Part shown: positions 52,431 through 62,161 of the stretch, in pieces
Numbering within the stretch: position 1 is the first letter of the stretch
Layout: the number at the start of each line of letters is the position of its first letter
NCBI GenBank assembly: GCA_907163375.1
Contig: CAJQUW010009248.1
Location: 62,001 to 126,000 of the forward strand
Length of the DNA: 64,000 nt
Source of the DNA: Prostheceraeus crozeri
Taxonomy: Eukaryota; Platyhelminthes; Polycladida; Euryleptidae
Reading direction: 5' to 3'
Made by a program: the position numbers and the translations under genes
Notes under the pieces: generated by a model
What the model saw: only the letters and a program-made list of their open reading frames with translations
What the model was told of the DNA's origin: nothing
Database searches by the model: none

Positions 52431-52787
52431 ATGGCGAAACGTAAAATGACGAAACGTAAAAGTCAAAAGTTTTCTTCAGCCATTCAAGCTCTCCGACGAA
52501 TGAAAGCAAATCAGCGATACAATGCTATACGACATGCTAACGATAAATTCATTTGTGAAATTATTTCTCATGTGAGGAAGTTGAGGACGAAGAAATTAGC
52601 GCCAAAACAACGAAAGTTACTTAAGCGATATGCTACGAAATTGCGTTTCATCTCCAATCCTAAAGTCACCCTTCAAAGAAAGAGGAAAACTCTAACACAA
52701 AAGGGCGGTTTCCTTTCAGCAATACTTCCAATGATAGCTCCTGCCGTGGGCAACCTATTGGGTAATATCTTTGGCTCTAAGCGTTAA
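52431..52787 (+). CDS. Basic virion-core protein with GGF hydrophobic tail (copy B, intact)
   Basis: 118 aa. Lys/Arg-rich start (MAKRKMTKRKSQK), then a long helical region (KLRTKKLAPKQRKLLKRY), then KRKTLTQKGGFLSAILP and a hydrophobic Gly-rich end. Proteins with this order are common in Polintons and resemble adenovirus core or membrane-active minor proteins. The QKGG site would suit the adenain-like protease, releasing the hydrophobic tail. Its last 17 bases overlap the ATPase start. Confidence 0.75.
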   Translation: MAKRKMTKRKSQKFSSAIQALRRMKANQRYNAIRHANDKFICEIISHVRKLRTKKLAPKQRKLLKRYATKLRFISNPKVTLQRKRKTLTQKGGFLSAILPMIAPAVGNLLGNIFGSKR

Positions 52788-53394
52788 TTATGCAAATGTT
52801 GAATCTCAAAGTAATAAAATGGATTTCAGACTTCAATGTGATAAAGTTCTGACTGTATCAGGTCCATCTCATGCAGGTAAAACTGTTTTCACGCTGAATT
52901 TATTGGATAAAAGGAGGGAGTTGTTTAAGGAACCTATCAATCGAGTGATTTGGTGTTATGGTATTTATCAACCGTCGCTGTTTCAGGAATTGCAAAGTCG
53001 CAACTTTATTCGACATGAAGGAATTATTCCAGTGGATAAACTTCAGTCTAATGATGTTGTTGTATTGGATGATTTATTAAAAGAAAGTAAGAATTCAAAA
53101 GATGTTACAGATATGTTCACTCGCGCAGCACATCATAAAAGGTGCTTTATCATCTATATCACACAAAATTTGTTTCCTGATGGAAAAGAAGCTCGTACAC
53201 GAAACCTGAATACACACTATTATGCTATTTTCAAGAATCCGCGAGATAAAAGTCAATTTGAAATTTTAGCGCGACAAGCAGCTACTGAAAAACCATACGG
53301 TTACTTATTCATTGACTTTACGCAAGAGTGTCCGGAAGAATTTAGATTTCGAAGTGATATTTTGAAAACTCCCATGATTATCTACAAACTATGA
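52771..53394 (+). CDS. FtsK/HerA-type DNA-packaging ATPase (copy B, internal deletion)
   Basis: Walker A (GPSHAGKT) and Walker B (VVVLDD) are intact. Fourteen residues present in copy A after FEILARQ are missing (42 bases, near 53279), in frame, so the frame remains open at 207 aa. A CAAG direct repeat borders the missing segment in A. The lost part lies between sensor and C-terminal helices and could impair activity; the effect is unknown. Confidence 0.88.
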   Translation: MALSVNYANVESQSNKMDFRLQCDKVLTVSGPSHAGKTVFTLNLLDKRRELFKEPINRVIWCYGIYQPSLFQELQSRNFIRHEGIIPVDKLQSNDVVVLDDLLKESKNSKDVTDMFTRAAHHKRCFIIYITQNLFPDGKEARTRNLNTHYYAIFKNPRDKSQFEILARQAATEKPYGYLFIDFTQECPEEFRFRSDILKTPMIIYKL

Positions 53395-54083
53395 GTTCTT
53401 ATTCTCGCATGATTGTTATTCCTCAGGATGAATATGTACAATTGACTGCCATGCAGCAAGTAAAGCAACCTCTTGCAAATCAAATGTATAGGAAAGAAAT
53501 AGATTATCAGCAAAATGTTCACATCAAAGATCCACATCGTGCTGTATTATTACAATCGGAAACTGTTGAGCAATTGAAAAACTTGAAGAATAAGATGCGT
53601 GACTCTGTATCGACTGCTACACCTTTAGCATCTCGCGCACATGCCATATCTCTTTTCAACAGTATTGAACCCAATCTCAATGTAAATGATAGAGGAGAAA
53701 TCATTACAGATGAAAATAAAGTGATTGATGCTTCACGTTATGAAGACTTGATTCAGTATGCGACACGTAGAAAGCGCCGTCAGGGCTATGTTCCACCTGG
53801 TTGGTCATACTTTCTTAAACTATTGAAAAAGCATAATGTGCCAAAATTTGCTTTAAATAATGAGACATTGAAAGAACTTGATTCAACAGTGGCTACTGCT
53901 CCAATGCTTCAGGCGATGAAAATGCCAACAAATTGGTTTAAGACGTCACCTGCTACATCCCCTCCCACACTCACTAAGCAAACAAGAGGAAGAACTCGAC
54001 GAAGATCTACATCACCACTAAAACTAGTAAAAGGAAAACGTAAAACAGCTCCTCCTAGGAAATACATGTTCTCAGACTATTAA
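53391..54083 (+). CDS. Conserved Polinton 230-aa protein of unknown function (copy B)
   Basis: Same length as copy A with only a few substitutions (for example VPPGWSYF for VLPGWSYF). Starts in an ATGA overlap with the ATPase stop. Confidence 0.75.
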   Translation: MSSYSRMIVIPQDEYVQLTAMQQVKQPLANQMYRKEIDYQQNVHIKDPHRAVLLQSETVEQLKNLKNKMRDSVSTATPLASRAHAISLFNSIEPNLNVNDRGEIITDENKVIDASRYEDLIQYATRRKRRQGYVPPGWSYFLKLLKKHNVPKFALNNETLKELDSTVATAPMLQAMKMPTNWFKTSPATSPPTLTKQTRGRTRRRSTSPLKLVKGKRKTAPPRKYMFSDY

Positions 54084-54084
54084 T

Positions 54085-54300
54085 ATGAAGCAGATATGTT
54101 GCTTGCCATGTAATGAGCCGCCAGAGGTGAATGTCGTTGTCACTAGGACTTGCTGCGTCAGCTCTCATAATGAAACCCCTAAGCAATGTGAACACGATCG
54201 CAAAACCGCTAAAGCTAAATGCTGCAGTTGTTGTAAATGTAGAAAGGCAAGAAAACAAAAAGATGAGAAGGAGGAAAAAGAGTCAGTCGTCATCGACTGA
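54085..54300 (+). CDS. Cys-rich 71-aa mini-protein (copy B)
   Basis: Starts one base after the preceding stop. The Cys pattern CCLPC, CCVSSH, CCSCCKC is kept. It overlaps the integrase start in another frame. Confidence 0.55.
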   Translation: MKQICCLPCNEPPEVNVVVTRTCCVSSHNETPKQCEHDRKTAKAKCCSCCKCRKARKQKDEKEEKESVVID

Positions 54301-55354
54301 ACGTTTGAAGTCAATCTATTATGATGTAAAACATCCGGCAGGATTTGCATCTATCAAGAAATTATCAAAAGCGAGTGGTCTTCCACAATCACAAGTGAAA
54401 CGATGGTTAAAGGGTCAGGCTACCTATACACTCCACAAACAAGCGAAAAAGAAGTACCGCACCCGCCATTATATTGTTCATGACATCGATGAACAGTGGC
54501 AAGCAGATTTGTGTGATGTTGCCTCCATTTCAAAACATAACTCGGGCAATAATTTTATTTTAACCGTCATTGATATTTTCTCGCGTTATGCGTGGGCTCA
54601 ACCTTTAAAAACTAAAGAAGGGAAAGGAGTAGCAAAAGCATTCCAAACAATTTTTCGAGAAGGTCGCATTCGAAAAAGAATTCAGAGTGATCAAGGAAAG
54701 AGTTTGAAAATCAGCATGTGACAAGATTATTTGAGAGGCATGACATTGAGTTGTTTAGTGTAAAGAGTGCTTATAAAGCTGCACTCGTTGAACGTTTTAA
54801 TCGCACATTAAAAAATCGCTTGTGGCGACATTTTACTGCCAACTTGACACAAAATTGGACAAAGGTTCTACAAGATACACTCCATGCCTACAATCACTCT
54901 ATCCATCGTTCTATTGGACTCAGACCAGTAGATGTAAATAAATGCTGACAATGTAGATAAAGTGCGCGAATCATTCCAACGTAAACGCACTCATGTGAAA
55001 AGTGATGTGAAAATTGGTGATAAAGTTCGTATCTCAAAAGTGAAAAGTGTTTTTGCTAAAGGGTACCTTCCGAATTGGACAGAGGAGGTATTTACAGTAT
55101 CAAGGATTAATCAAAAAGACTCTCCGACCTCCTACAAGTTGAAAGGTTACGATAATGAAGAAATTGAGGGTAGCTTTTACCGCGATGAGATTGAGGTAGT
55201 CACTGAAAGTGAAACATATTTGGTAGAGAAAATCATTCGATGTAAAAAACGGCAAGGTGAAGAATGGTGTCTTGTTAAATGGACTGGTTATTCTTCAAGT
55301 ATGAACTCTTGGATGCGTCGTGCCGACATCTTTCATCTAAGTGATCGACAGTGA
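54263..55354 (+). pseudogene. Polinton integrase with chromodomain (copy B, two frameshifts)
   Basis: Intact up to the second catalytic Asp (IQSDQGK), where one G is missing from a run at about 54697. The middle part, including the catalytic Glu (VERFNRT), is open to 54948. There four extra bases (AATA) shift the frame again, and the C-terminal barrel and chromodomain continue from 54962. Copy A holds the undisturbed version. This copy cannot encode integrase. Confidence 0.9.
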
Positions 55355-55395
55355 TTCATGCAAAGTTGTAACTAACAATGTTTAGGGTTTGAGCT

Positions 55396-55851
55396 ATGAA
55401 TGCAACTGTCTCATTTTATTCATGACCCTCCTATGTAAGTGGTAGAGGACAAATTTACATCGGCGCTCGCCGCCAACGTGGAGGTAGCATACTTGGTGCA
55501 CTGAAATCTGTTGTAGCACCTCTCATATCCAATGTCGGTAGATATTTAAAACGAAATGTTTTAAGTAATGCCGTTGGCTTTGCTGGTGATGTTGCTAGTG
55601 ATCTTTCCAGAGGTAGAAGTTTTAAGAGCAGTTTGTTGAATCGTGGGAAGGAACGCGGTTTAAAAACATTGAAGCAGACCTTTGCTGGTGTTACTCAAGG
55701 AAAGAAATCACCTAAACGAATGAAAAAAGGAAGGAGGAAACATCGCGGAGCTGGTAAGGTGCGATCTTCAGTCAAAAGGCATTCACGCAAACGTCGCAGA
55801 GGCTCTAATCATTCATCAGGCGCTAAACGACGACGCTGCTATAACTTCTAA
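55396..55851 (+). pseudogene. pVI/pX-like minor capsid protein (copy B, nonsense)
   Basis: Starts MNATVSFYS and meets TGA at codon 10, where copy A has CGA. The rest is open: QRGGSILGALKSVVAPL, then the basic tail. Internal Met 55633 begins the last 72 residues. Same protein as 34936-35391 with a different nonsense change. Confidence 0.7.
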
Positions 55852-55853
55852 TC

Positions 55854-57131
55854 ATGGAGTGTAAAACTTCCGGTTTTTGTTTGTTCGATCAACAAGCCAT
55901 ACAGACAGATATTCTTAGTTCAAGTATTGTAGATTATCATCCTCGAACAGCTGAGAATGCTGGCCCCATTGAATTTGTTATTCCTGGTGGTAGTGATGAC
56001 TACATAGATTTGAGTTATGCGATGCTTGATTTGAGGTTTAGAATTCAGCAAGCAGATGGAACTGCTATTGACGATGCACATAAAGTTGGACTGAACAATT
56101 TACCATTGACTACATTACTTCGTGATGTTTCTCTAACGATTGGAGAGCAGCAGGTGGAAGGTGGTCAAAGCGATTATCCCTATAAATCATATTTCAATCA
56201 TGTATCACAGTTTCATCCAGCAGCACAAAAAAGTCATATGGAAGCCATGGGATGGTATAGAGATGAAGCAGGAAAATTTGATGTTGAAACAAACAGTGGC
56301 TTTGTAAAGCGATCTGCTATGATTAAAGATAGTAGAGTATGTCAGCTATATGGTCCGCTAAATTTAGACTTCTTTAGACAGTCAAAGTTTTTACTCTGTA
56401 ATACCAGCATGCGACTCAAGCTGACATTGAATAAGCCTGAATTTGCACTGAATTCATTTGCTAAAGTTGACAATTTTAGAATTCATGTGGAAGATATTGC
56501 ACTTTACATTCGTCGAGTAGTACCGAATCCAAGTGTCATTAGAGGACATGCTGAAGGTCTTAACCGCCAAAATGCCATTTACCCCGTTCAGCATACAAAG
56601 CTTCTCACCTTTACAATTCCGAAAGATCAAAAGAGTTTCATGAAAGATGGCCTCTTTCCATCGGAAGCACCGAAGCTCCTCATGGTGGCAATGGTTGAAA
56701 ATGACGCATTTAATGGTAATATAAAGAAGAATCCTTTCAATTTTAAACACAATCAGTTAAGTGAAATTGCTTTACGTGTAAATGGTGTGAGTCATCCTGG
56801 TCCACCCTACAAACCAGATTTTGCTGCGGATCAATTTATGCGCAGTTATGTTGATTTTATGGATGTCTTTGGCTTTTACAATACGGATGATACCAACGGA
56901 CTGAGTATGAAAGAGTTTAAGAGTGGATATACTATTTATGCATTTGATTTGACTGCTGACAGCTATATTAGTGCACCCTATCGTCAAGCGAACGTGCCTC
57001 ATAATATTCGTTTGGATTTGACGTTCAAAAGAACACTACCTGAGACGATCAATGTATTAATTTATGCAGTCTTCGATTCAAATATTGAAATTACAAAGTA
57101 TCGTGACGTGATTCTTCAGTATAATCGTTAA
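55854..57131 (+). CDS. Polinton major capsid protein (copy B, intact)
   Basis: 425 aa, uninterrupted. MECKTSGFCLFDQQAIQTDI leads into GPIEFVIPGGSDDYIDLSYAMLDL, the usual start of Polinton capsid proteins (often annotated F54H12.2-like), which have a double jelly-roll fold. Two strand-rich halves follow, with VCQLYGPLNLDFFRQ and VNGVSHPGPPYKPDF as recognisable blocks. It would form the hexons of an icosahedral particle. It overlaps the protease start (TAATG at 57129). A fibre or penton gene is not evident among the neighbours, unless the WEVG paralogues serve that role. Confidence 0.9.
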   Translation: MECKTSGFCLFDQQAIQTDILSSSIVDYHPRTAENAGPIEFVIPGGSDDYIDLSYAMLDLRFRIQQADGTAIDDAHKVGLNNLPLTTLLRDVSLTIGEQQVEGGQSDYPYKSYFNHVSQFHPAAQKSHMEAMGWYRDEAGKFDVETNSGFVKRSAMIKDSRVCQLYGPLNLDFFRQSKFLLCNTSMRLKLTLNKPEFALNSFAKVDNFRIHVEDIALYIRRVVPNPSVIRGHAEGLNRQNAIYPVQHTKLLTFTIPKDQKSFMKDGLFPSEAPKLLMVAMVENDAFNGNIKKNPFNFKHNQLSEIALRVNGVSHPGPPYKPDFAADQFMRSYVDFMDVFGFYNTDDTNGLSMKEFKSGYTIYAFDLTADSYISAPYRQANVPHNIRLDLTFKRTLPETINVLIYAVFDSNIEITKYRDVILQYNR

Positions 57132-57592
57132 TGAGTTGGTTGACTGCTGACGATATTAGGACTAAAGTGCAGCGTAATGCAGACGAAGCGACGTTGAAAG
57201 CTTTCGATAATGTCTATTCACTCGATACCTTACCACCTGCAGTAAATCACTATCCCATCATTATTGTGCTAAACACTCATTCTCAGAATTTAGGCGGTGA
57301 GCATTGGAAAGCGATCTTTATTGGAGAAGACCGACGTGGTGAACTATTTGACTCTCTTGCTCAACCTCCAAATATACCAACACAGCAGTGGTTGAGAAAA
57401 CATACGCGTCAATATCAGCGAAATGAACGCATACTACAACATCCACTTTCATCAACGTGTGGTGCTTTTGTACTGTACTTCATCTTAAAACGTTTACATG
57501 TATCTCGATTTGCATCTGTTATTCAAAACTTTTCATGTAATCCATCCTCTAATGAAAAAATGATTTGTAAGTTCTATCATGATTTGAAATAA
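57131..57592 (+). CDS. Adenain-like cysteine protease (copy B)
   Basis: 153 aa with His58, Asp74, Gln103 and Cys110 as in copy A; few substitutions. Stop lies in GAAATAAAAAC, overlapping its poly(A) signal. It faces the TBP-like gene. Confidence 0.9.
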   Translation: MSWLTADDIRTKVQRNADEATLKAFDNVYSLDTLPPAVNHYPIIIVLNTHSQNLGGEHWKAIFIGEDRRGELFDSLAQPPNIPTQQWLRKHTRQYQRNERILQHPLSSTCGAFVLYFILKRLHVSRFASVIQNFSCNPSSNEKMICKFYHDLK

Positions 57593-57626
57593 AAACATCA
57601 TGTTGGAAAAGTTGTTTTTTATTTTA
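57593..57626. terminator. Convergent poly(A) region (copy B)
   Basis: Forward AATAAA overlaps the protease stop, and reverse-strand AATAAA (TTTTTTATTTTAC) overlaps the TBP-like stop, as in copy A. Confidence 0.6.
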
Positions 57627-58163
57627 CAATCCGCTGGGTACGTACATACTCAATGAGATAGTCTAGGATCACATTTGCTTGTACATGAGATTTTAGTCCA
57701 GTAATGATCACTTTACTATTATGAAAGATTGCCACATGCACAGGTAACCAACAACTAATGAGAGCTGCAGGAAAAGTTCGGGTTCATAACACAAATTGTA
57801 ACTGCTGGTACGAATCTTCAAAAATGATAGACTGTCACTCAATTGAGTAGAGATCACCATATTGTCCACAGTCAGATTCGACATCACACACCTCTCCCTC
57901 TTCCATAACCGACGTAGTAGTCTCTGTAGCTCTAAGCGCATTGACTGCGCCGATGAATGAGAAAGGGCGCCGAGAATCTGTACAGTTCCATTTAGGAAGA
58001 GTTGAAGATTCCGTGAATTGTTCATCTTCACCACTAACATTTGAGGACGGCCCGGGTAATACTTGCTGTTTGGAAGCTGTTGGTGTGATGTTGTGAGATC
58101 GATTTTGGTGTAGAGTCTGAAGCGACGGAGAATGTTGACGATGGTGTAGCGATGGCGCTTCAT
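57624..58163 (-). pseudogene. TATA-binding-protein-like protein (copy B, frameshift)
   Basis: Starts MKRHRYTIVN at 58163. It matches copy A through both repeats up to YEPELF, where a T-run is one base shorter (about 57775) and the frame runs out at 57708. The part after the shift is still recognisable in the original frame. Repeat 1 differs at several residues (for instance TTSHQQLPN), repeat 2 at few. Confidence 0.7.
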
Positions 58164-58485
58164 GATGAAAGAATGAGTAAATTGAGCGATGCACCTTCCT
58201 TTTATACTTCTCCCAACTACCTTCATGAAATGTGAAGTTAGTATGAAGTTGGGAATGATAGAGTTGAATTCGCCGATTGTTGACGCGCAGCCAGATGCGA
58301 TTTCCAATACGTGAATGTCTTTTCATATAGAAGTATTTCAAGTCCTTCATGATATGATGTAGAGATTGAAAATGACGATAAGATAAAACAAACTCTCTTC
58401 TCACATTTCCAGTTGAATCTTTGAAATAGACGTTTCGATCATGATCCGTTTCAATACGTTGTAGGGAATCTAATTTCCAACTCAT
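57835..58485 (-). CDS. PC4-like small protein 2 with overprinted tail (copy B, intact)
   Basis: 216 aa. Residues 1-107 match PC4-like protein 1 along its length: DSLQRIETDHDRNVYFKDS, SYRHFQSLHHIMKDL, IQLYHSQLHTNFTF and WEKYKRKVHRSI. Residues 108-216 are disordered-looking: Ser/His/Gln/Thr-rich, then FSFIGAVNALRATE and an acidic end (EEGEVCDVESDCG). This tail is encoded opposite in phase to the first half of the TBP-like gene. Copy A carries a one-base deletion in the shared N-terminal part. Confidence 0.6.
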   Translation of the reverse strand: MSWKLDSLQRIETDHDRNVYFKDSTGNVRREFVLSYRHFQSLHHIMKDLKYFYMKRHSRIGNRIWLRVNNRRIQLYHSQLHTNFTFHEGSWEKYKRKVHRSIYSFFHHEAPSLHHRQHSPSLQTLHQNRSHNITPTASKQQVLPGPSSNVSGEDEQFTESSTLPKWNCTDSRRPFSFIGAVNALRATETTTSVMEEGEVCDVESDCGQYGDLYSIE

Positions 58486-58507
58486 GATGTGTGGTAGTCA
58501 TGTCTGA

Positions 58508-58876
58508 TTAAGATTTGCATAGTAGGGCGATGAACTCACGACGAATAAATGTCATGATGGAGCGATGTATGCATCTTCTATACTTCTCCCAATTGTATTT
58601 GCGAAATGAGAAACAGTTTGCGGAATGAGAATGGTAGATTTGAATTTCATTTCTGTAATGTTGAAGCCAAACTTGATCACCCAAGGAGATGAATCTTAAT
58701 GTTTCAAAATATTCCAAATCCCTCATGATATCATTGAGGTTGACAAATTGTCGCCATGTTAATGTAATTCCTCTTGATGTATGACCATGAGAATTTTTGA
58801 AATGTACGTTTCCATCACGATCAACTCTGATATATTGTAGAGAGTCCAAAATCCAAGTCTTCATGATGTTATGCAA
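58508..58876 (-). CDS. PC4-like small protein 1 (copy B)
   Basis: 122 aa, intact, four substitutions from copy A. Starts MHNIMKTW. The next gene on the opposite strand starts 24 bp away, so the two share a very short divergent promoter region. Confidence 0.6.
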   Translation of the reverse strand: MHNIMKTWILDSLQYIRVDRDGNVHFKNSHGHTSRGITLTWRQFVNLNDIMRDLEYFETLRFISLGDQVWLQHYRNEIQIYHSHSANCFSFRKYNWEKYRRCIHRSIMTFIRREFIALLCKS

Positions 58877-58899
58877 AGTCGCAGATCAGCAATATAAAA

Positions 58900-60297
58900 A
58901 TGTCGTTTTATCATATTTTGCTTAGCAATGCGGCTACAAAGAGATTTGCTAGTAATCGAGCCGCACTCTTTTCTACTCCCATTGATCATGTACAACAGCT
59001 AAATGGAAATTGGGAAGTGGGTGTCACTCAACTTGTTTATAGCAACTGTGTCTATACTTTTGATCATGAGGTGATGACTATTAATATGAGACGTACAGCT
59101 GCTTATCAATGTGAAAAGGGGTGCCGAGTAGACATTCCACAGTGGCCAAAGAAAGATCTCTTATCATGTAAAAAGTTTATATATGATTTCTTGAATAAAG
59201 CGTGTAAACATATTGTCCAATTTACTCCGCACAATGATGATTATACCTATGTACATCATGTAGTTGAGAAAGATTGGATTGTTGGTTTAAGTCCAAGTTT
59301 AAGAAATGATTTAGGCTACCTCGCTAGCGCCTTAACAAGCTATGATAATTTTAACGTTAATTACCACATAAGTGGTCATAAACAGTGAATATATCGAGAG
59401 GAAGCTTATTATGTAGATCTTATTCCAAGAAATGAGAAGACGTTGGTGAAGAAGATTGTGATTAAGCCAAGGAAGACAAACATGACTCCTGAAACATTAT
59501 TGAAGAAATTTAATTATCTCCTTCGAGTTGATGGTAAACAAGTGGCAACATTGACTTATATCAAATCATCTAATCATATTGCAATAAGTAAATTAAATGA
59601 TGATGATCTAGTATTAGTTTGTTCAAAAGATTTTCATCAGTTCTTACGACATTGTTCTGCAGCTGTTCATGGAAAATCTGATATGCAACATTTACCATGT
59701 GAAAGGTCAAATCAATTTGATACAGAGTTGACCGTATCTTTATACAGAAAGTGTGTAGAGTCTTTAGGTAGTATCTTACATGAAACAAGAGTGTTGATGC
59801 CTCGCATTATTACTTCGGTTAAATTGGTTGTAGATTATTTAAATGAAGTGATTAATGAGCAACATATTTCATTTTCTGAAAAAGAAGGTACTTTGTCTCT
59901 CACTATAAGTGGAAAAGGTATTGAACTAATTATGGATAAAACTCTAATGGATATTTTGGGTTTTGATCAAAATATCTTTAAAAGTGGTACTGTAACCAAA
60001 GCTAGCGCAGACATGTCACTATCGCGTCGTATTAACTATTTTCAGATATATTCCAATATTGGTGAAGATGTACGTGTGGGAGATGTTGAAGCTCCATTGC
60101 TAGCAATGATACCATACCAGCCAAAAAGCTGCAGTATTTTATCTGAGCATACTTTCAAGAAAGTGCATTATACAAAGCTGAAATCAAACTACATCCCACA
60201 AATTGATATTGCCATTTATGACGATGCTGGTGCGTTGATTCCTTTTCATAAAGATGCTGTAACAAGTATCACACTCCATTTCCGAATGAAGAGTTAA
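58900..60297 (+). pseudogene. WEVG paralogue protein (copy B, one nonsense codon)
   Basis: Starts MSFYHILLSN; QQLNGNWEVGVTQL is kept. TGA at 59386 replaces a Leu codon of copy A; the same frame then continues from 59389 to 60297, ending FRMKS. The C-terminal part missing in A is present: IPQIDIAIYDDAGALIP. Full length would be about 465 residues. Function unknown. Confidence 0.65.
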
Positions 60298-60306
60298 TGC
60301 AAACGT

Positions 60307-61892
60307 ATGCTAATATATTTTTCCAATGTGAATAATATGGAAAGTGAAAATAAGGACTCGTTTCTAATCTACTTGCCCAGTAATGCTTCTATGAATAAAT
60401 TTCCCAAAAATAAACCATAAGACTATCGAGTAGAATTAAATCGGCCACTGCATTTAGAAGGTGAATGGAGGTTGGCGTTTCTAGTATTTGCTATGATAGC
60501 AATATTCAGAATGTGAATGATTTGGAAGAAATGATATTGACTCCTCGCACCCATGATGGAATAACGATGAATAATGCATTTCAGTTCCCATACAATTTAA
60601 CATCAGATGGAAAGTGGAACTATGAATGGATTCAGATAAAATCAGATTCTTATGAACCATTTGGGAATGAGAAAATTATTAAGGCATTCAACAGTGGTAA
60701 TACTTCCATCATGAAGAATAAAAATCAGAAAGCTTATGAGTTTACTATCTATCATTGGAGTGGGAGACAGTTCCTCCGCTTTCATTCTTTTACTAAAGGT
60801 CTTACGCTGAGGTTGGATAATGAATTCTATCCACATCTTGGTTTTGGTCATGGACTACATCTAACATCAATTGCTACTGCAAATGTTAAAAAAGTTTATT
60901 CAAATCGAATCAACAAATTTCATTATAGATTTAAAATATTTGATGAAGATGTTGTAGAATGCGAAGAACGCATCATTTTGAAAAAGCGTGGTGTTCAACC
61001 TTTATCACTTATTGAGTTAGTAAAACGATGGAATGAGACTGTGGGTAAGAAGTATGGAGAGAAAATTATGGCGAACAAAAATAAGTTGGTTATTCAGAAA
61101 TATAATGACAAACTTACAGTTTATTTCTCTCCAAACTTGCGTCATTTTGTAAGACATTATACACCTATTATTGGAAGCGGTGTGGTGTATGCTTCTCATG
61201 AATATCACACTAAAGCTGATTCAGTTAATGATGAATGGTGGGTGGACATCTATGGAGATCGCATCAAGAAAATTTACCAGTCTTATGAAGAATCTAAAGT
61301 TGCTATCAATATAATGCCGCGTCTATATCATACAGTTGAAAGCTTCATTCATGTAGTAAATCCTTATATACAACAGAAGTTGAAGCATGTGATGAAAAGT
61401 AAATATGATGTAAAGACACACCACATTTCGTTTTCAATTGAAAATCAACGCGTTGTTCTGAGACTGGGTGATGACATTCAATGTCAATTGAGTAAAAATT
61501 TGAAAAAACTCTTTGGTTTTACAATGCTACAAACAGTGTTTGCTGCTGCGCATACGATTGGTATAGAAACACCAATGACACTTGATAAACATGAACAGCA
61601 CCTTTACATTCAAAGTGATTTGATTCTACCTATTTCTGTTGGTGAGAAAAAAGAATACATTTTACGTGATTTCATTCATGATAAAGACGCTTCATATGGA
61701 ATAGTCGAGAAGATGTTTGAATCTATTTTCTATCATCCCGTCGTCAAACAAACTATACCCTCTATTGCTATCAAAATTACCAATGGTTTACAAGAGTGCA
61801 TCCATGTGAAAGATACTAAATCCCTCGTAACTTTAGTGTTTCGGAAAACAAAGTGTAGTCTTTATACAACATTTATTGAAATATGTGCATGA
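60307..61892 (+). pseudogene. 516-aa WEVG protein (copy B, broken near the start)
   Basis: Starts MLIYFSNVNNMES at 60307. TAA at about 60418 replaces a Ser codon of A, and a missing G near 60467 shifts the frame just before WEVGV. From 60465 the frame is open to the end. The normal stop has become TGT, so the frame runs twelve residues beyond the copy A end. Confidence 0.7.
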
Positions 61893-62160
61893 ATGTGAAG
61901 CAATAGACTTTATACAACATCCACTGAAAATATATACATGAGCACACTTCAATAAACATTGCTATATACAAAAAGTCTTTTTACTTCGTGAAGGGTGGAA
62001 ATATACAGGGATAGGAAAAATGTCATTCAGTGGAAAAGTCATCACATGGGGAATGTACAGATGTGGACACATATTCACAAGGAAAAAACAATCTCATGCG
62101 ATACATAAAACAACAATGTTTATCTACAGAAATCAACATCAAAATACTAATATAAGGATG
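61893..62160. terminator. Convergent 3' region (copy B)
   Basis: Spacer matching 28753-28931 of copy A with extra bases. It holds AATAAA at 61952 on the forward strand. A short forward frame here (62020-62202) only mimics a zinc finger. Confidence 0.45.
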
Positions 62161-62161
62161 A

